From Asanoa ferruginea (lineage in GTDB: Bacteria > Actinomycetota > Actinomycetes > Mycobacteriales > Micromonosporaceae): a stretch of DNA of 64,000 nucleotides. Positions within the stretch are counted from its first letter, which is position 1, and every line of letters starts with the position of its first letter. A program made the translations under genes and the position numbers. Location of the stretch: positions 7,440,001-7,504,000 of the forward strand of contig NZ_QUMQ01000001.1 in assembly GCF_003387075.1 (NCBI RefSeq), read 5' to 3'. The notes beneath the pieces are model-generated. The model was not told where the DNA came from. It did no database searches and was given only the letters and a program-made list of their open reading frames with translations. Shown piece after piece: positions 1-8,400 of this stretch.

Positions 1-1073
1 GGGTACACGTGTCCGTCGGTGTCGACGTGCCACGTCCGGTCTCTGTCCCATTGGCCGAGCAGGACCGCGACAGCGCCGGTGGCGGTCAGCAGGTCGCGCA
101 GGCGCCGCCGCGACTCGGGGTCGCTCGGTGCCAGCGCGACCAGCGTTAGCCCGCCGGCGTAGCCGTTCATAGCAGCTAGCTCGTCTACGCCCGCAAGGGT
201 CGGAAACTGATCGAGCGTGCGGATCGTCGACGCGTCGACGGCGGGTATCAGCAGCGCCTCGAGGGTCTCGCGGGTGGACACGACCGTGTCGCTGCCGTCG
301 GGGTCCAGGAACAGCGAGACGATCACGCCGCGGACGGCGTCGGCTGCGCCGGGCCCGGTCATTCCGGTGGCACCGGCTGGGAGTTCGCGAGGGGTGAACA
401 GCGTGCCGGAGCGGACATCGGAGGAAGGGTCTGTGGTCGCGTCCGCCGCGGCGGAGACGGCGGATACGGTCGGGGGTAGAGGTTCAAGGCCGAGGTGGCG
501 GGTGCGGCCGTCGGGGTCGGGCTGGTAGTCGCGGCGGCGTTGCTGCCAGACGACGGACGCAGCGGCGGTGATCGCGTTGGCGAGCGGATCAGGGAGCCAG
601 CTGCCGTCGGGCAACGTCAGCCCGAGCGGAGTCTCGCGCGAGGACGGTTCGCCGAGCTCGCCCAGCGGCGACGGGTCGTCGGCCGTAGTCGCATCTGCGG
701 AGTCGACGGTCGCGCGGTGCGATTCCGGCGGTGAGCTGGCCGGGTTGGCCGCCCGGGTGAGCGCATAGGCGCCGAGAAGCGCACTCACCGTGACCTGGAA
801 GGGGGTGGGTAGACGACATCGCCGCGCAGGCCCCGGCCGGGTCATGGACGTTACAACCTCGACGGTTAGGGCCGCCGCCAGGATCGCCCAGAGCACCGCC
901 GCGGCGGCACATGCCACGACGAACACGGTTGTGGCGGTGATCCTCGGGTCGACCAGGTCGGCGAGCGTGACACGGACCTGGGGCCACCACCTGGATGCTG
1001 TCCACGCCAGCGACGCTCCGGGAAAGAGAACGACGACCAGCAGAACCGCGAGGTGTCGGATCCTTCCGCTCAC
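1..1073 (-). CDS. Membrane-anchored hypothetical protein (partial, 3' end outside window)
   Basis: This reading frame runs off the left edge, so the C-terminus is missing. The GTG start at 1073 has a strong GGAGG ribosome site about 8 bases upstream. The visible 357 residues begin with two hydrophobic segments (about residues 7-25 and 45-70). A third short hydrophobic stretch (about 90-105) is followed by a Pro/Ser/Asp-rich linker. A WQQRRRDYQPDPDG-type segment and a soluble C-terminal part follow. Actinomycete membrane proteins with LysM or SARP/BTAD-like C-termini often have this TM-TM-linker-RRRxY layout, but no such domain is visible before the edge, so I do not assign a function. It lies 51 bases downstream of the Hsp70-like gene and is probably co-transcribed with it. 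Confidence 0.6.
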   Translation of the reverse strand, partial: MSGRIRHLAVLLVVVLFPGASLAWTASRWWPQVRVTLADLVDPRITATTVFVVACAAAAVLWAILAAALTVEVVTSMTRPGPARRCRLPTPFQVTVSALLGAYALTRAANPASSPPESHRATVDSADATTADDPSPLGELGEPSSRETPLGLTLPDGSWLPDPLANAITAAASVVWQQRRRDYQPDPDGRTRHLGLEPLPPTVSAVSAAADATTDPSSDVRSGTLFTPRELPAGATGMTGPGAADAVRGVIVSLFLDPDGSDTVVSTRETLEALLIPAVDASTIRTLDQFPTLAGVDELAAMNGYAGGLTLVALAPSDPESRRRLRDLLTATGAVAVLLGQWDRDRTWHVDTDGHVY

Positions 1074-1124
1074 GGCTGATCCTCCAGCGACGGATCGGTG
1101 GAGGAGCGTTCCGGCGCAGTTCGG

Positions 1125-3041
1125 TTAGCCGACATGACCGGCGGGAACGCCCTGCTCGCGGATGAGAGTCCAGATGCGCACTGCGAGCCAGGCGGCTACG
1201 GCGAGGGCGAACATCACTGCGAACAGACCTGCGCTGCGCCAGCCCGCGATCAGCAGGCAGAACACGGTGACCGGCACACCGAGAAGGAGCCGGAAAAGCG
1301 GTCGGGACACGACCGCCAGCGTCAGCCCGATCCCGATCGTCACGCCAGCGAGTCGTGTTCCGAGATCGAGGAAGACGATGATGTTTGGCCAGTGGACCGC
1401 GTTGAGGCAGAAGCTGAGCAGGGCCATGCCGGCCGCGACCAGACCCAACGACCAGGCCGGAAAACTCAGCCAACGCAGCCACCCGCTTACCGGTGCCTGG
1501 TAGCGGCGCACGATCAACGCGGCGACGCCCAGGACGGCGAAGACCGGCAGCATTGGCAATAGTGTCCAGCGGAGAAATGGGCCGTACCCGACGGCCAAGA
1601 GAAAGCTGCCCAGAATGGAGTAGGCGCCCGCCGCGGTGACCGCGCCCAGGCTCGCGCCCGCCATTCCAGCGACGACCCGTACCCCGGTCAGCGGGACCTG
1701 CCGCTCGTCGGCCAAGTACGCGGCGAGGCTGACCCCGAAGGTCAGACAAGCGATCAGCGCGCACACCGCCGACAGCGCAAGCTCGCCCCAGGTAGCGATG
1801 ATGTAGTAGTGCGTACCCGGATAACGCGGAGTGCCGTTGCGCGGCTCGACTGTCTGGATGAAATGCGCGAACAGCAACAACGACGCCAGCCCCGCAACAA
1901 GCAACACCGGCACATGTCGCAGCAGCGTCCTTGCCACCTCCCACGCAGCAAACTCGGCGACCTCGCTGCTGGTCGGTGTCGCGCCGGCAGCACCCCATAA
2001 CGCGGCTCGAGCGGGCTCATCTGGCACCACTGGCGTTGCGCCGACCGCGCCGCCGACGACGCCGACCGCGCCCACCAGGTTTGCGTTCCCGCCAACGCAC
2101 AGCACCGCCGACAGGTTCGACGGTTCAAGGTCAGCTGCGGCGACGGCCTCGACTGCCAGGGTGGCTGCCTTCGCCCACACTGGACTGGCCAAGACACCCA
2201 TCGCCGCCGCCGTCATCACCGTCGGCGGATACGGCGGGTTCCCCACCGTCACGGCGGGAACGGTCGACAACGCTTCCTTCGCTGCCCTGACCCCGGCCAG
2301 CGCGGCCGCATCAGTGCTAACCGTCGCCACGTGCGGTGCCAATGACGATTCGACATCTGGCACACGCGCCAAGGCCGACACGTCCAATTGGGTCGCAGCG
2401 AGCCGAGAGACGAGTAGGTCGTCAACGGCGACTCCCCCGGCGTCCGGATCATCCAACGTTGACAGAACTTCGAATCCTGCCGGAGTCCGCCGCACGATGG
2501 TCGCCTCACAACCGGCGCCCAGATCAACAACGAGAACGTAGTCACCAACGAGCGCACGCAGCCGCCCGACGCTGATCAGGTGCCCTGCCGCGACGACGGG
2601 AGCGTCGACGAGGCTCGCCTGCGTTAGCCCGGCTCGCGCTGCCGCCTGTCGCATCCATGTGCGCTGGCGAGGGCCCCACCCGGCCGGAACCACCAACCGG
2701 ACCTCGCCGACCGGACCACGCTCTCTGGCCGCGTCCGCCACCAACCGCAACGTCGCTGCCACCAGGTCCGCTACCGCGACATCAACGCCACCGACGAGGG
2801 CTCGATCCCGGCCCAACCGAAGCGGAGCCGCTACGAACCCGCCAGACCCATTTGGCACGGACCGCCAGGCGGCGGGGCCAGCAACCACGCCGCCGTCACT
2901 GCCGACCGTCACAGCGCTCGAGATCGTCTCCGCGCCATCCACCAGCAATGGCGTCCACGAGCCATCCGGGCCGGCCACCAGCGCCGCCGTCGTCAGCGTG
3001 CCGTAGTCAACGGCCAACTGAGCCTCCCGGTAAACCACCAC
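1125..3041 (-). CDS. Hsp70/actin-like ATPase domain fused to a polytopic membrane domain
   Basis: The N-terminal ~350 residues resemble the Hsp70/MreB actin-type nucleotide-binding fold: AVDYGTLTTAALV (phosphate 1), VVDLGAGCEATIV (phosphate 2) and CVGGNANLVGAVG (adenosine motif). There is no substrate-binding domain. From about residue 375 to 630 the protein instead has roughly eight hydrophobic segments, so it is an ATPase fold tethered to the membrane. The start is uncertain. The 3041 start gives MVVYREAQLAVDYG, but a TTG at 3017 lies 6 bases after GGGAGG and gives MAVDYG, which matches how the family usually begins. Actinobacteria have many truncated Hsp70 homologues of unknown role, and function is not assigned. 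The partial membrane protein downstream probably belongs to the same transcript. Confidence 0.75.
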   Translation of the reverse strand: MVVYREAQLAVDYGTLTTAALVAGPDGSWTPLLVDGAETISSAVTVGSDGGVVAGPAAWRSVPNGSGGFVAAPLRLGRDRALVGGVDVAVADLVAATLRLVADAARERGPVGEVRLVVPAGWGPRQRTWMRQAAARAGLTQASLVDAPVVAAGHLISVGRLRALVGDYVLVVDLGAGCEATIVRRTPAGFEVLSTLDDPDAGGVAVDDLLVSRLAATQLDVSALARVPDVESSLAPHVATVSTDAAALAGVRAAKEALSTVPAVTVGNPPYPPTVMTAAAMGVLASPVWAKAATLAVEAVAAADLEPSNLSAVLCVGGNANLVGAVGVVGGAVGATPVVPDEPARAALWGAAGATPTSSEVAEFAAWEVARTLLRHVPVLLVAGLASLLLFAHFIQTVEPRNGTPRYPGTHYYIIATWGELALSAVCALIACLTFGVSLAAYLADERQVPLTGVRVVAGMAGASLGAVTAAGAYSILGSFLLAVGYGPFLRWTLLPMLPVFAVLGVAALIVRRYQAPVSGWLRWLSFPAWSLGLVAAGMALLSFCLNAVHWPNIIVFLDLGTRLAGVTIGIGLTLAVVSRPLFRLLLGVPVTVFCLLIAGWRSAGLFAVMFALAVAAWLAVRIWTLIREQGVPAGHVG

Positions 3042-3262
3042 TCAGTGATACACGACGATCCCACGCTTCGTAACCCCACATCGCCACACCGTGATCAGCG
3101 GTCTAGCTAAGCAGGCACGGCATTTCGGGCAGCGCCCTTTAAACAGCCAGGAATAGCCGCCTCGCCCCACTGCCCGCCAGGGGCGATACGCCTCCTCCCT
3201 GGAGCCGGTCCACCCCAGCGGCCGAACAGAGGTCACCCGTACCCCATTGATGCTCGCTGTTG

Positions 3263-4063
3263 TCAGGATCGAGCTACGTAGCAGAGCGCGGTGGCGGCGG
3301 CGAGTAGGCCAAGTACGGCTTCCAAAACACGTTCGTCGATCCGGGTCTGCACGGTGGCGCCAACCATCCCGCCGATGATCCCGCCGAGTCCGAGGGCGAT
3401 GCCGATGTCCCAGAACGGTGCCGCTGGCGCTGCTCCGATGTCGGCGGCGTCGAAGAAGGTGTACGCGAGCAGGCCCGCGACTGAGGTGGTCAGGGTGGTC
3501 GTCAGGCCGAGCGTGGCCGCATGGCGGACCGGATAGCGCCAGAAGGCGACGAGAGCAGGGGCGAGCAGTGACCCGCCGCCGATGCCGAGGATGCCACCGA
3601 TCGCGGCCGCGGCTGCGCCGACCACGATGAGGGCGACCAGCCCTGGGACGCTCTTCGAACCAGCGGTGCGATCGGTTGTTGGCGGAGTGGAGGCGGCGCG
3701 CCAGAGCAGCCGGATGCCCACCGGCAACAGGACGACGGCAATCAGGAGCCGAAAGGTGCTCGGGTCGGCCAGCACGGTGACGCGGGTGAGGGCGCCCCCA
3801 ACCGCGGCGACAGCACCGACTGCGATCAGCGCCTGGATGCGAGCCAGGTCGGCGGAACGGCGTGCGAGTCGCCGCAGCGACAGCGGCGTGGAGATGATGT
3901 TGAACAGCAGATTGGTCGCGCTGACCGCTGGCCCGCTGACGCCCAAGACAGTGATCTGCACGGGAAGCAGGAACACTGCTCCCGACACTCCAGCCGGTGT
4001 GCCAACAGCGGCCACGACGGCACCGGCAACAAACGCGCCCGCCAACTCCAAGCCTGGCGTCAA
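3263..4063 (-). CDS. TauE/SafE (TSUP) family membrane permease
   Basis: This 266-residue, highly hydrophobic protein has the two-repeat TSUP layout. The N-terminal repeat carries GTPAGVSGAVFLLPVQ and the second has GGILGIGGGSLLAPALVA, the glycine-rich signatures of TauE/SafE transporters. Family members move small sulfur compounds or organic anions such as sulfite or sulfoacetate; the substrate cannot be told here. Length is typical (about 250-270). The start is a TTG at 4063, with no strong ribosome site. It is followed by a 221-base gap before the Hsp70-like gene with no clear feature. The DUF305 gene lies 57 bases upstream on the same strand. Confidence 0.8.
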   Translation of the reverse strand: MTPGLELAGAFVAGAVVAAVGTPAGVSGAVFLLPVQITVLGVSGPAVSATNLLFNIISTPLSLRRLARRSADLARIQALIAVGAVAAVGGALTRVTVLADPSTFRLLIAVVLLPVGIRLLWRAASTPPTTDRTAGSKSVPGLVALIVVGAAAAAIGGILGIGGGSLLAPALVAFWRYPVRHAATLGLTTTLTTSVAGLLAYTFFDAADIGAAPAAPFWDIGIALGLGGIIGGMVGATVQTRIDERVLEAVLGLLAAATALCYVARS

Positions 4064-4120
4064 CGAGTATCCCTTGAGTTCGGCCTTTCGCGGACCGAGC
4101 GGACCTTGGACAACCTGCCC

Positions 4121-4774
4121 CTACTGAGGCTTGGCGTCGTTGCGACGCAACACGTCCTCGAGCGCACCGATCTCGGACTGCTGACCGGACTTCATCGCAC
4201 CGGCCAGCCACTGGAGCTGCTTGTCATCGCTGAGCCGCAAGGCCGCCTCGGCCATGACGATCCCACCGAGGTGGTGGCGCAACATCAACTGGGCCCACAG
4301 CACGTCAAAGTCGCCGCCGGTCGCTTCACGGAGCCGGGCGAGGTCCTCGCTGGAAGCCATCCCCGGCATCAACCCGCCCGACGCATGGTCCTCATGACCC
4401 ATCCATGCCATCCGCGGCTGCTCACCCGTCGGCGACAGATTCCAGTCGCGCAACCAGGTCTGCATGATGCCGACCTGCCCGTGCTGCGTCAGCGCGATGT
4501 CACCACCGAGCGTGCGCACCTCCGGGTCAGCGGATCGGGCATGGGCGAGCATGCCCATCTCCACTGCCTGGGCGTGATGTGAAGACATGTCGCGAGCGAA
4601 CCCTGCCTCCACCGAGGCGTCGTTGTAGCCGTCGCGTGAGATCAGGAGCCCGGTGAACACACCAGCCGTCGCTGCAAGCACTACGGCGAGCGTGACTGCC
4701 AGGCCGGCGGTGCGTACCCGCACCACAGCCTCAGGCGGCTGCGATGCGGTGTGGGCGCGCACATCAGAATCCAC
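4121..4774 (-). CDS. DUF305 family protein with N-terminal membrane anchor
   Basis: The protein has 217 residues. One hydrophobic segment (about residues 25-47) is followed by an extracytoplasmic DUF305 domain. The family's paired His/Met-rich signatures are present: FARDMSSHHAQAVEMG in the first half and LMLRHHLGGIVMAEAAL in the second. DUF305 has a ferritin-like four-helix fold and is often found near copper-handling genes. The HHxxAxxM/HHxxG residues are potential metal ligands. The gene precedes the TauE-type permease on the same strand. Copper binding is plausible from the family but is not shown by the sequence. Confidence 0.85.
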   Translation of the reverse strand: MDSDVRAHTASQPPEAVVRVRTAGLAVTLAVVLAATAGVFTGLLISRDGYNDASVEAGFARDMSSHHAQAVEMGMLAHARSADPEVRTLGGDIALTQHGQVGIMQTWLRDWNLSPTGEQPRMAWMGHEDHASGGLMPGMASSEDLARLREATGGDFDVLWAQLMLRHHLGGIVMAEAALRLSDDKQLQWLAGAMKSGQQSEIGALEDVLRRNDAKPQ

Positions 4775-4848
4775 CCGAGCAGGCTACAGTCGGCGCTCGC
4801 TCGCGCGGCGGATAAAAGCCCGGCCACCTCCACGAACCGAAGGCGTCC

Positions 4849-5160
4849 GTGAGCAGGTCGGTGGTGTTGAACACGGCGCAGGCTGCCAAAGCATCGTCGA
4901 TCTACTGCGGCGATGCGCCGGCCGACAGCACGTCTCTGGGTCGGCCGTCCTTCGTGTCGCCCGTGTTCGGCAGCAACGGCACCGTCGCCTGGGAACCGGT
5001 ACCCGGCCTGGTGGCCTACGTCGGCTACAGCGGCGCAGAACTCAACGACGCCGCCGTCACCGCCCTGCAGCGGCTCGCCGTGCGAGCCCGACTGCTGAAC
5101 GGCTCACAGTGGCAGTCAACCGGACCGTTCACCGCCAACCAGTCGAACGAGCCCAGCTGA
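4849..5160 (+). CDS. Small hypothetical protein, possible gene remnant
   Basis: A GTG-initiated frame of 103 residues. Codon use looks real in the C-terminal half, which reads like the end of a larger protein (AWEPVPGLVAYVGYSG, then ALQRLAVRARLL). The first 20 residues have no clear signal and there is no good ribosome site. It sits directly before a frameshifted methyltransferase, so this short stretch may be a decayed locus. I do not recognise the family. It could be the surviving 3' end of a longer gene. Confidence 0.4.
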   Translation: MSRSVVLNTAQAAKASSIYCGDAPADSTSLGRPSFVSPVFGSNGTVAWEPVPGLVAYVGYSGAELNDAAVTALQRLAVRARLLNGSQWQSTGPFTANQSNEPS

Positions 5161-5235
5161 TTAGCCAAAAAGCAGATGCGCGCGGCGTCCCTCCACCTGC
5201 TGGTCACGGGCATCCAGCAGTGCAACGCTGGCGGT

Positions 5236-5849
5236 GTGCGAGACGTTTGCACACACTGGGAGGACGTGTACGCAACCCGGTCCGCCTGCGAGGTGAGCTG
5301 TACGAGCCCACAGCTCACCAGTCACTCGTGTCCATCACCGAAGCCGGCCTAGCCGCAGACGACGCCATCATCGACGTCGGCGCGGGAGCGAGCGTGCTCG
5401 TCGACCAACTACTCCAAGCCGGATACAGCGACGTGACCACGCTCGATGTCGCCGGCGACGCCCTCGCGGTCAGCCGCGAGCGGCTCGGCACAGATGCAGA
5501 CCGCGTCGACTGGATCGTGGGCGACGTGCTCACCTGGCAACCAACCCGCCGATTCCAGCTGTGGCACGACCGCGCGGTCTTCCACTTCCTCACCAATCCG
5601 GCCGACCGCGACCGCTACCGGCAGGTCCTGCAACGCGCGCTCGCCCCCGATGGTCACGTCGTGATCGGCGCCTTCGCCGAGGACGGCCCGCCCCAGTGCT
5701 CCGGCCTACCCACCGCCCGCCACACCATCGACCAACTAGCAGCCCAGTTCCCAGGCTTTCACCTGGTGAAGGCCGTCAGGAACGAGCACCACACGCCCGC
5801 CGGCGGGGTGCAGTCGTTCAACTGGGTGCTGCTCACCGAGCGGCCCTAA
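5236..5849 (+). pseudogene. Class I SAM-dependent methyltransferase, frameshifted
   Basis: Two frames together encode a complete small SAM methyltransferase of the type that begins with THWEDVY...EVSWYEPT. The first frame, from a GTG at 5236, reads THWEDVYATRS and then EVS; the rest is in another frame from 5301 (YEPTAHQSL, IIDVGAGASVLVDQLL = SAM motif I, LDVAGDAL = motif II, HDRAVFHFL, HTPAGGVQSF). One G appears to be missing at 5299-5301, where TGG TAC is expected but TGTAC is present. Everything downstream is intact to the TAA at 5849. This is either a genuine inactivating deletion or a sequencing error. The physiological substrate is unknown. Confidence 0.75.
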
Positions 5850-5882
5850 GAGTGACGTCAGCGTGGTTGACTTCCTAGAAGC

Positions 5883-5898
5883 GTAAGTTGTAACTTAC
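5883..5898. promoter_or_regulatory. Inverted repeat, probable operator for the ArsR-type regulator
   Basis: GTAAGTT and AACTTAC form perfect 7-base arms with a 2-base spacer. The repeat ends 5 bases before the GTG start at 5904. Size, symmetry and position fit an autoregulatory operator for the winged-helix regulator that follows. Because it lies so close to the start codon, the transcript may have a very short leader. Confidence 0.7.
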
Positions 5899-5903
5899 CG
5901 TTC

Positions 5904-6227
5904 GTGGAGACTTACCAAGTCGGTGACGGCTGGGACGCGCTGGGAGACCCGACCCGACGCGCCATCCTCGCGTGCCTGGCGGACCAGCCCCGGGCCGTCG
6001 GAGAGATCGCGGCCGAGCTGCCAATCAGCCGCCCGGCCGTGTCCCAGCACCTAAAAGTGCTCAAAGACGCGGGCCTGGTCACCGACCGTGCGGCCGGCAC
6101 CCGGCGGGTCTACCGCCTCAACCCCGCCGGCGTGGCCGCCCTACGCGACCAGCTCGACACGTTCTGGAACCGGGCCCTCAAGGGCTACCAGGACTTCACC
6201 GAACAACCAACCGAGGAGAGGTCATGA
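5904..6227 (+). CDS. ArsR-family winged-helix transcriptional regulator
   Basis: The protein has 107 residues. LGDPTRRAILACLADQP and EIAAELPISRPAVSQHLKVLKDAGLV form the ArsR winged helix-turn-helix (recognition helix about residues 45-58), and GTRRVYRLNPAG forms the wing. No metal-binding CxC motif is present, so this belongs to the metal-independent ArsR group that typically regulates a downstream SRPBCC gene. The stop overlaps the ATG of that gene (ATGA), so the two are translationally coupled. A perfect inverted repeat sits directly upstream. Confidence 0.9.
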   Translation: METYQVGDGWDALGDPTRRAILACLADQPRAVGEIAAELPISRPAVSQHLKVLKDAGLVTDRAAGTRRVYRLNPAGVAALRDQLDTFWNRALKGYQDFTEQPTEERS

Positions 6228-6706
6228 CGCAAGCAACACCCGCGATCGTCCGCCGACAGGTCATCGTCGAGGCCCCGATCGAGCGTGCCTTCGACGTGTT
6301 CACCGAGCGGTTCGGCGACTTCAAACCCAAGGAGCACAACCTGCTGGGCGTGGAGATCGCCGAAACCGTGTTCGAACCGAAGGTCGGCGGCCACATCTAC
6401 GACCGCGGCGTCGACGGCAGCGAGTGCCGCTGGGCGCGCGTCCTCGCCTTCGAACCACCCGCACGGGTCGTCTTCAGCTGGGACATCGGCCCGACCTGGC
6501 AGGTCGAGACCGACCCGGACAACACCAGCGAGGTCGAGGTCCAGTTCATCGCCGAAACCCCGACCCGCACCCGGGTAGAGCTCGAACACCGGCACATCGA
6601 TCGACACGGCCCTGGCTGGGAATCCGTCAGCGACGGCGTCGGCCACGACCAGGGATGGCCGCTGTACCTCGCCCGCTACGTGGCCCTCTTCAACGAAGGC
6701 AGCTGA
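6224..6706 (+). CDS. SRPBCC (AHSA1/START-like) family protein
   Basis: A 160-residue protein with the AHSA1-type SRPBCC fold: it opens with VIVEAPIERAFDVFTERFG, has the central GGHIYDRGVDGSE and WARVLAFEPPARVVFSWDI strands, and ends with WPLYLARYVALF. The fold provides a hydrophobic cavity; family members bind lipids, hormones or aromatic ligands, and the ligand here is unknown. The ATG overlaps the stop of the ArsR-type gene and is preceded by GAGGAGAGG. Pairing of an ArsR regulator with an SRPBCC protein is a common two-gene arrangement in actinobacteria. Confidence 0.88.
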   Translation: MTQATPAIVRRQVIVEAPIERAFDVFTERFGDFKPKEHNLLGVEIAETVFEPKVGGHIYDRGVDGSECRWARVLAFEPPARVVFSWDIGPTWQVETDPDNTSEVEVQFIAETPTRTRVELEHRHIDRHGPGWESVSDGVGHDQGWPLYLARYVALFNEGS

Positions 6707-6729
6707 ACCGCGCTCGGCACCTCCAGTGG

Positions 6730-7989
6730 TTAACGGCGTAGGAAACGGCGGATGGCGAACGCGGCAGCGCCGAGGGCGAGCACCGCAGCGCCCGTGATGA
6801 TTGAGGTGACGGGAAGAGCGAAGGCCAACGTGAGGCAACCGGCGAGGCCGACGATCGGGATGATTCGAGGCGGCCGGTTCTCCGCCGTGGTCAGTGTCCA
6901 CGCCGACGCGTTCGCGATGGAGTAGTACACGAGCACGGCGAACGACGAGAACCCGATCGCCGAGCGGAGATCGGCGGTACCGGCCAGGACCGCGACGACA
7001 GCGCCGACGAGCAACTCGGCGTGGTGCGGGACACCGAAACGCTCGTGGACCGCGGCGATGGTGCGCGGCAGGTGGCCGTCGCGCGCCATGGCGAAGGTGG
7101 TCCGGGAGACTCCGAGGATCAGCGCCAGCAACGAGCCGAGCGCAGCGACTGCCGCGCCGGCGCGAACGATGGGCTCGAGCCAACCCAGGCCAGCCTGCCG
7201 GACGGCATCGGACAATGGCGCGGTAGCGGAGGCCAGACCCTGTGCGCCGAGCACGGCCAGGGTCGCCACCGCGACCACGGCGTAGACGACCAGCGTGATG
7301 CCAAGCGCAAGGGGAATAGCGCGAGGGATGGTCCGCGCGGGATCGCGTACCTCCTCCCCCAGCGTCGCGATGCGGGCGTAGCCCGCGAACGCGAAGAACA
7401 GCAGACCGGCGGCTTGGAGCACACCGCCGGCCGTGGCGTCTGCACGGACGTCCAATCGCGCTGCCTGTGGGTCACCCCATCCGAGCACCGCGACAACGAC
7501 CAGCACCAGAATGATCAGCACGACCGCGACGATGGCCCGGGTAACCCAGGCGGATTTCTGGATCCCCACGTAGTTGATCGCTGTGAGGGCGAGTACGGCG
7601 AGAACGGCGACCGCGTGCGCCTGGCTCGGCCAGACGTAGGCGCCGACGGTTAGCGCGATCGCGGCGCAGGAAGCGATCTTGCCGACGACGAAGCCCCAGC
7701 CGGCCAGATACCCCCAGAACTCACCGAGCCGCTCCCGACCGTAGACATAGGTGCCACCCGACGCCGGATAGCGGGCGGCCAAGCGTGCCGACGATGTCGC
7801 GTTGCAGTAGGCGACTACCGCCGCAACCGCCAATCCGATCAGGAGTCCAGTGCCGGCAGCTGCGGCGGCCGGCGCCAACGCGCTGAAAATGCCAGCGCCG
7901 ATCATCGCCCCGAGCCCGATCACGACCGCGTCGAATACGCCCAGTCGCCGGCGCAGCTCGGTGGTCGCAGGGCGTGACCGCTCAGCCAA
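6730..7989 (-). CDS. APC-superfamily amino acid permease
   Basis: This 419-residue protein has about 12 hydrophobic segments. The first carries VVIGLGAMIGAGIFSALAP, the APC signature (GxGIF) that coordinates the substrate carboxylate and amino group. ARYPASGGTYVYG and FFAFAGYARIATLGEEVRDP are also typical of the family. The substrate is probably an amino acid or amine, not predictable from sequence. It starts with a TTG at 7989 that overlaps the end of the VOC gene by 8 bases, so it is likely the third gene of the ArsR-ArsC/VOC transcript. The link to arsenic is by position only. Confidence 0.85.
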   Translation of the reverse strand: MAERSRPATTELRRRLGVFDAVVIGLGAMIGAGIFSALAPAAAAAGTGLLIGLAVAAVVAYCNATSSARLAARYPASGGTYVYGRERLGEFWGYLAGWGFVVGKIASCAAIALTVGAYVWPSQAHAVAVLAVLALTAINYVGIQKSAWVTRAIVAVVLIILVLVVVAVLGWGDPQAARLDVRADATAGGVLQAAGLLFFAFAGYARIATLGEEVRDPARTIPRAIPLALGITLVVYAVVAVATLAVLGAQGLASATAPLSDAVRQAGLGWLEPIVRAGAAVAALGSLLALILGVSRTTFAMARDGHLPRTIAAVHERFGVPHHAELLVGAVVAVLAGTADLRSAIGFSSFAVLVYYSIANASAWTLTTAENRPPRIIPIVGLAGCLTLAFALPVTSIITGAAVLALGAAAFAIRRFLRR

Positions 7990-8386
7990 CTGCAGGGCCC
8001 CGGTCGCGCGCGGCAGGTTCGAACAGTTCGATCAGGTTTCCGGCAGGGTCAGCCACCAAAATCTGGCGGCCGCCCGGGCCGGAGACCACGCCGCTCAGGA
8101 ACGAAACGCCGCCATCGCGGAGCCGGTCAACCTCCGCATCAAGGTCGCCGACGGTTAGGTGAATGCGGTTGTATCCAGGCCCCGCGATGTCGCCGGGGGT
8201 GGCCCGGGCACCTGAGCTCGCGGGCCCGGACAACAGCAACCGCAGCGGTCCGCGGACCACGTCGGCGAACGCCGGCGCGGCGTTGGTGTTGAGTGTGAAG
8301 CCGAAGTGCGTTACGTAGTAGTCCACGGCGGCCTGGACGTCGTCGACCAGGTAGCGGACGCTGGCGTACTGATCTGCTTCCTCCAC
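7982..8386 (-). CDS. VOC (glyoxalase/bleomycin resistance) superfamily protein
   Basis: A single VOC module of about 134 residues: the N-terminal half carries SVRYLVDDVQAAVDYYVTHFGF, and the C-terminal half GYNRIHLTVGDLDAEVDRLR and QILVADPAGNLIELFEP with the conserved metal-ligand Glu. The GTG at 8386 is chosen because GGAGG lies 8 bases upstream; the longer TTG start at 8404 overlaps the preceding stop. The gene sits between an ArsR-ArsC fusion and a permease. Related VOC proteins are found in arsenic operons, for example organoarsenical dioxygenases, but other roles are equally possible. Confidence 0.8.
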   Translation of the reverse strand: MEEADQYASVRYLVDDVQAAVDYYVTHFGFTLNTNAAPAFADVVRGPLRLLLSGPASSGARATPGDIAGPGYNRIHLTVGDLDAEVDRLRDGGVSFLSGVVSGPGGRQILVADPAGNLIELFEPAARDRGPAVG

Positions 8387-8400
8387 GGTGAGGACCTCCG

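Noticed and set aside
589-1998. 469-residue minus-strand reading frame
   Set aside because: It overlaps the Hsp70-like gene in another frame and has no domain pattern; the frames at 1-1073 and 1125-3041 carry the recognisable proteins.
3042-4211. 389-residue minus-strand frame over the TauE gene
   Set aside because: It is an Arg/His-rich shadow of the permease frame.
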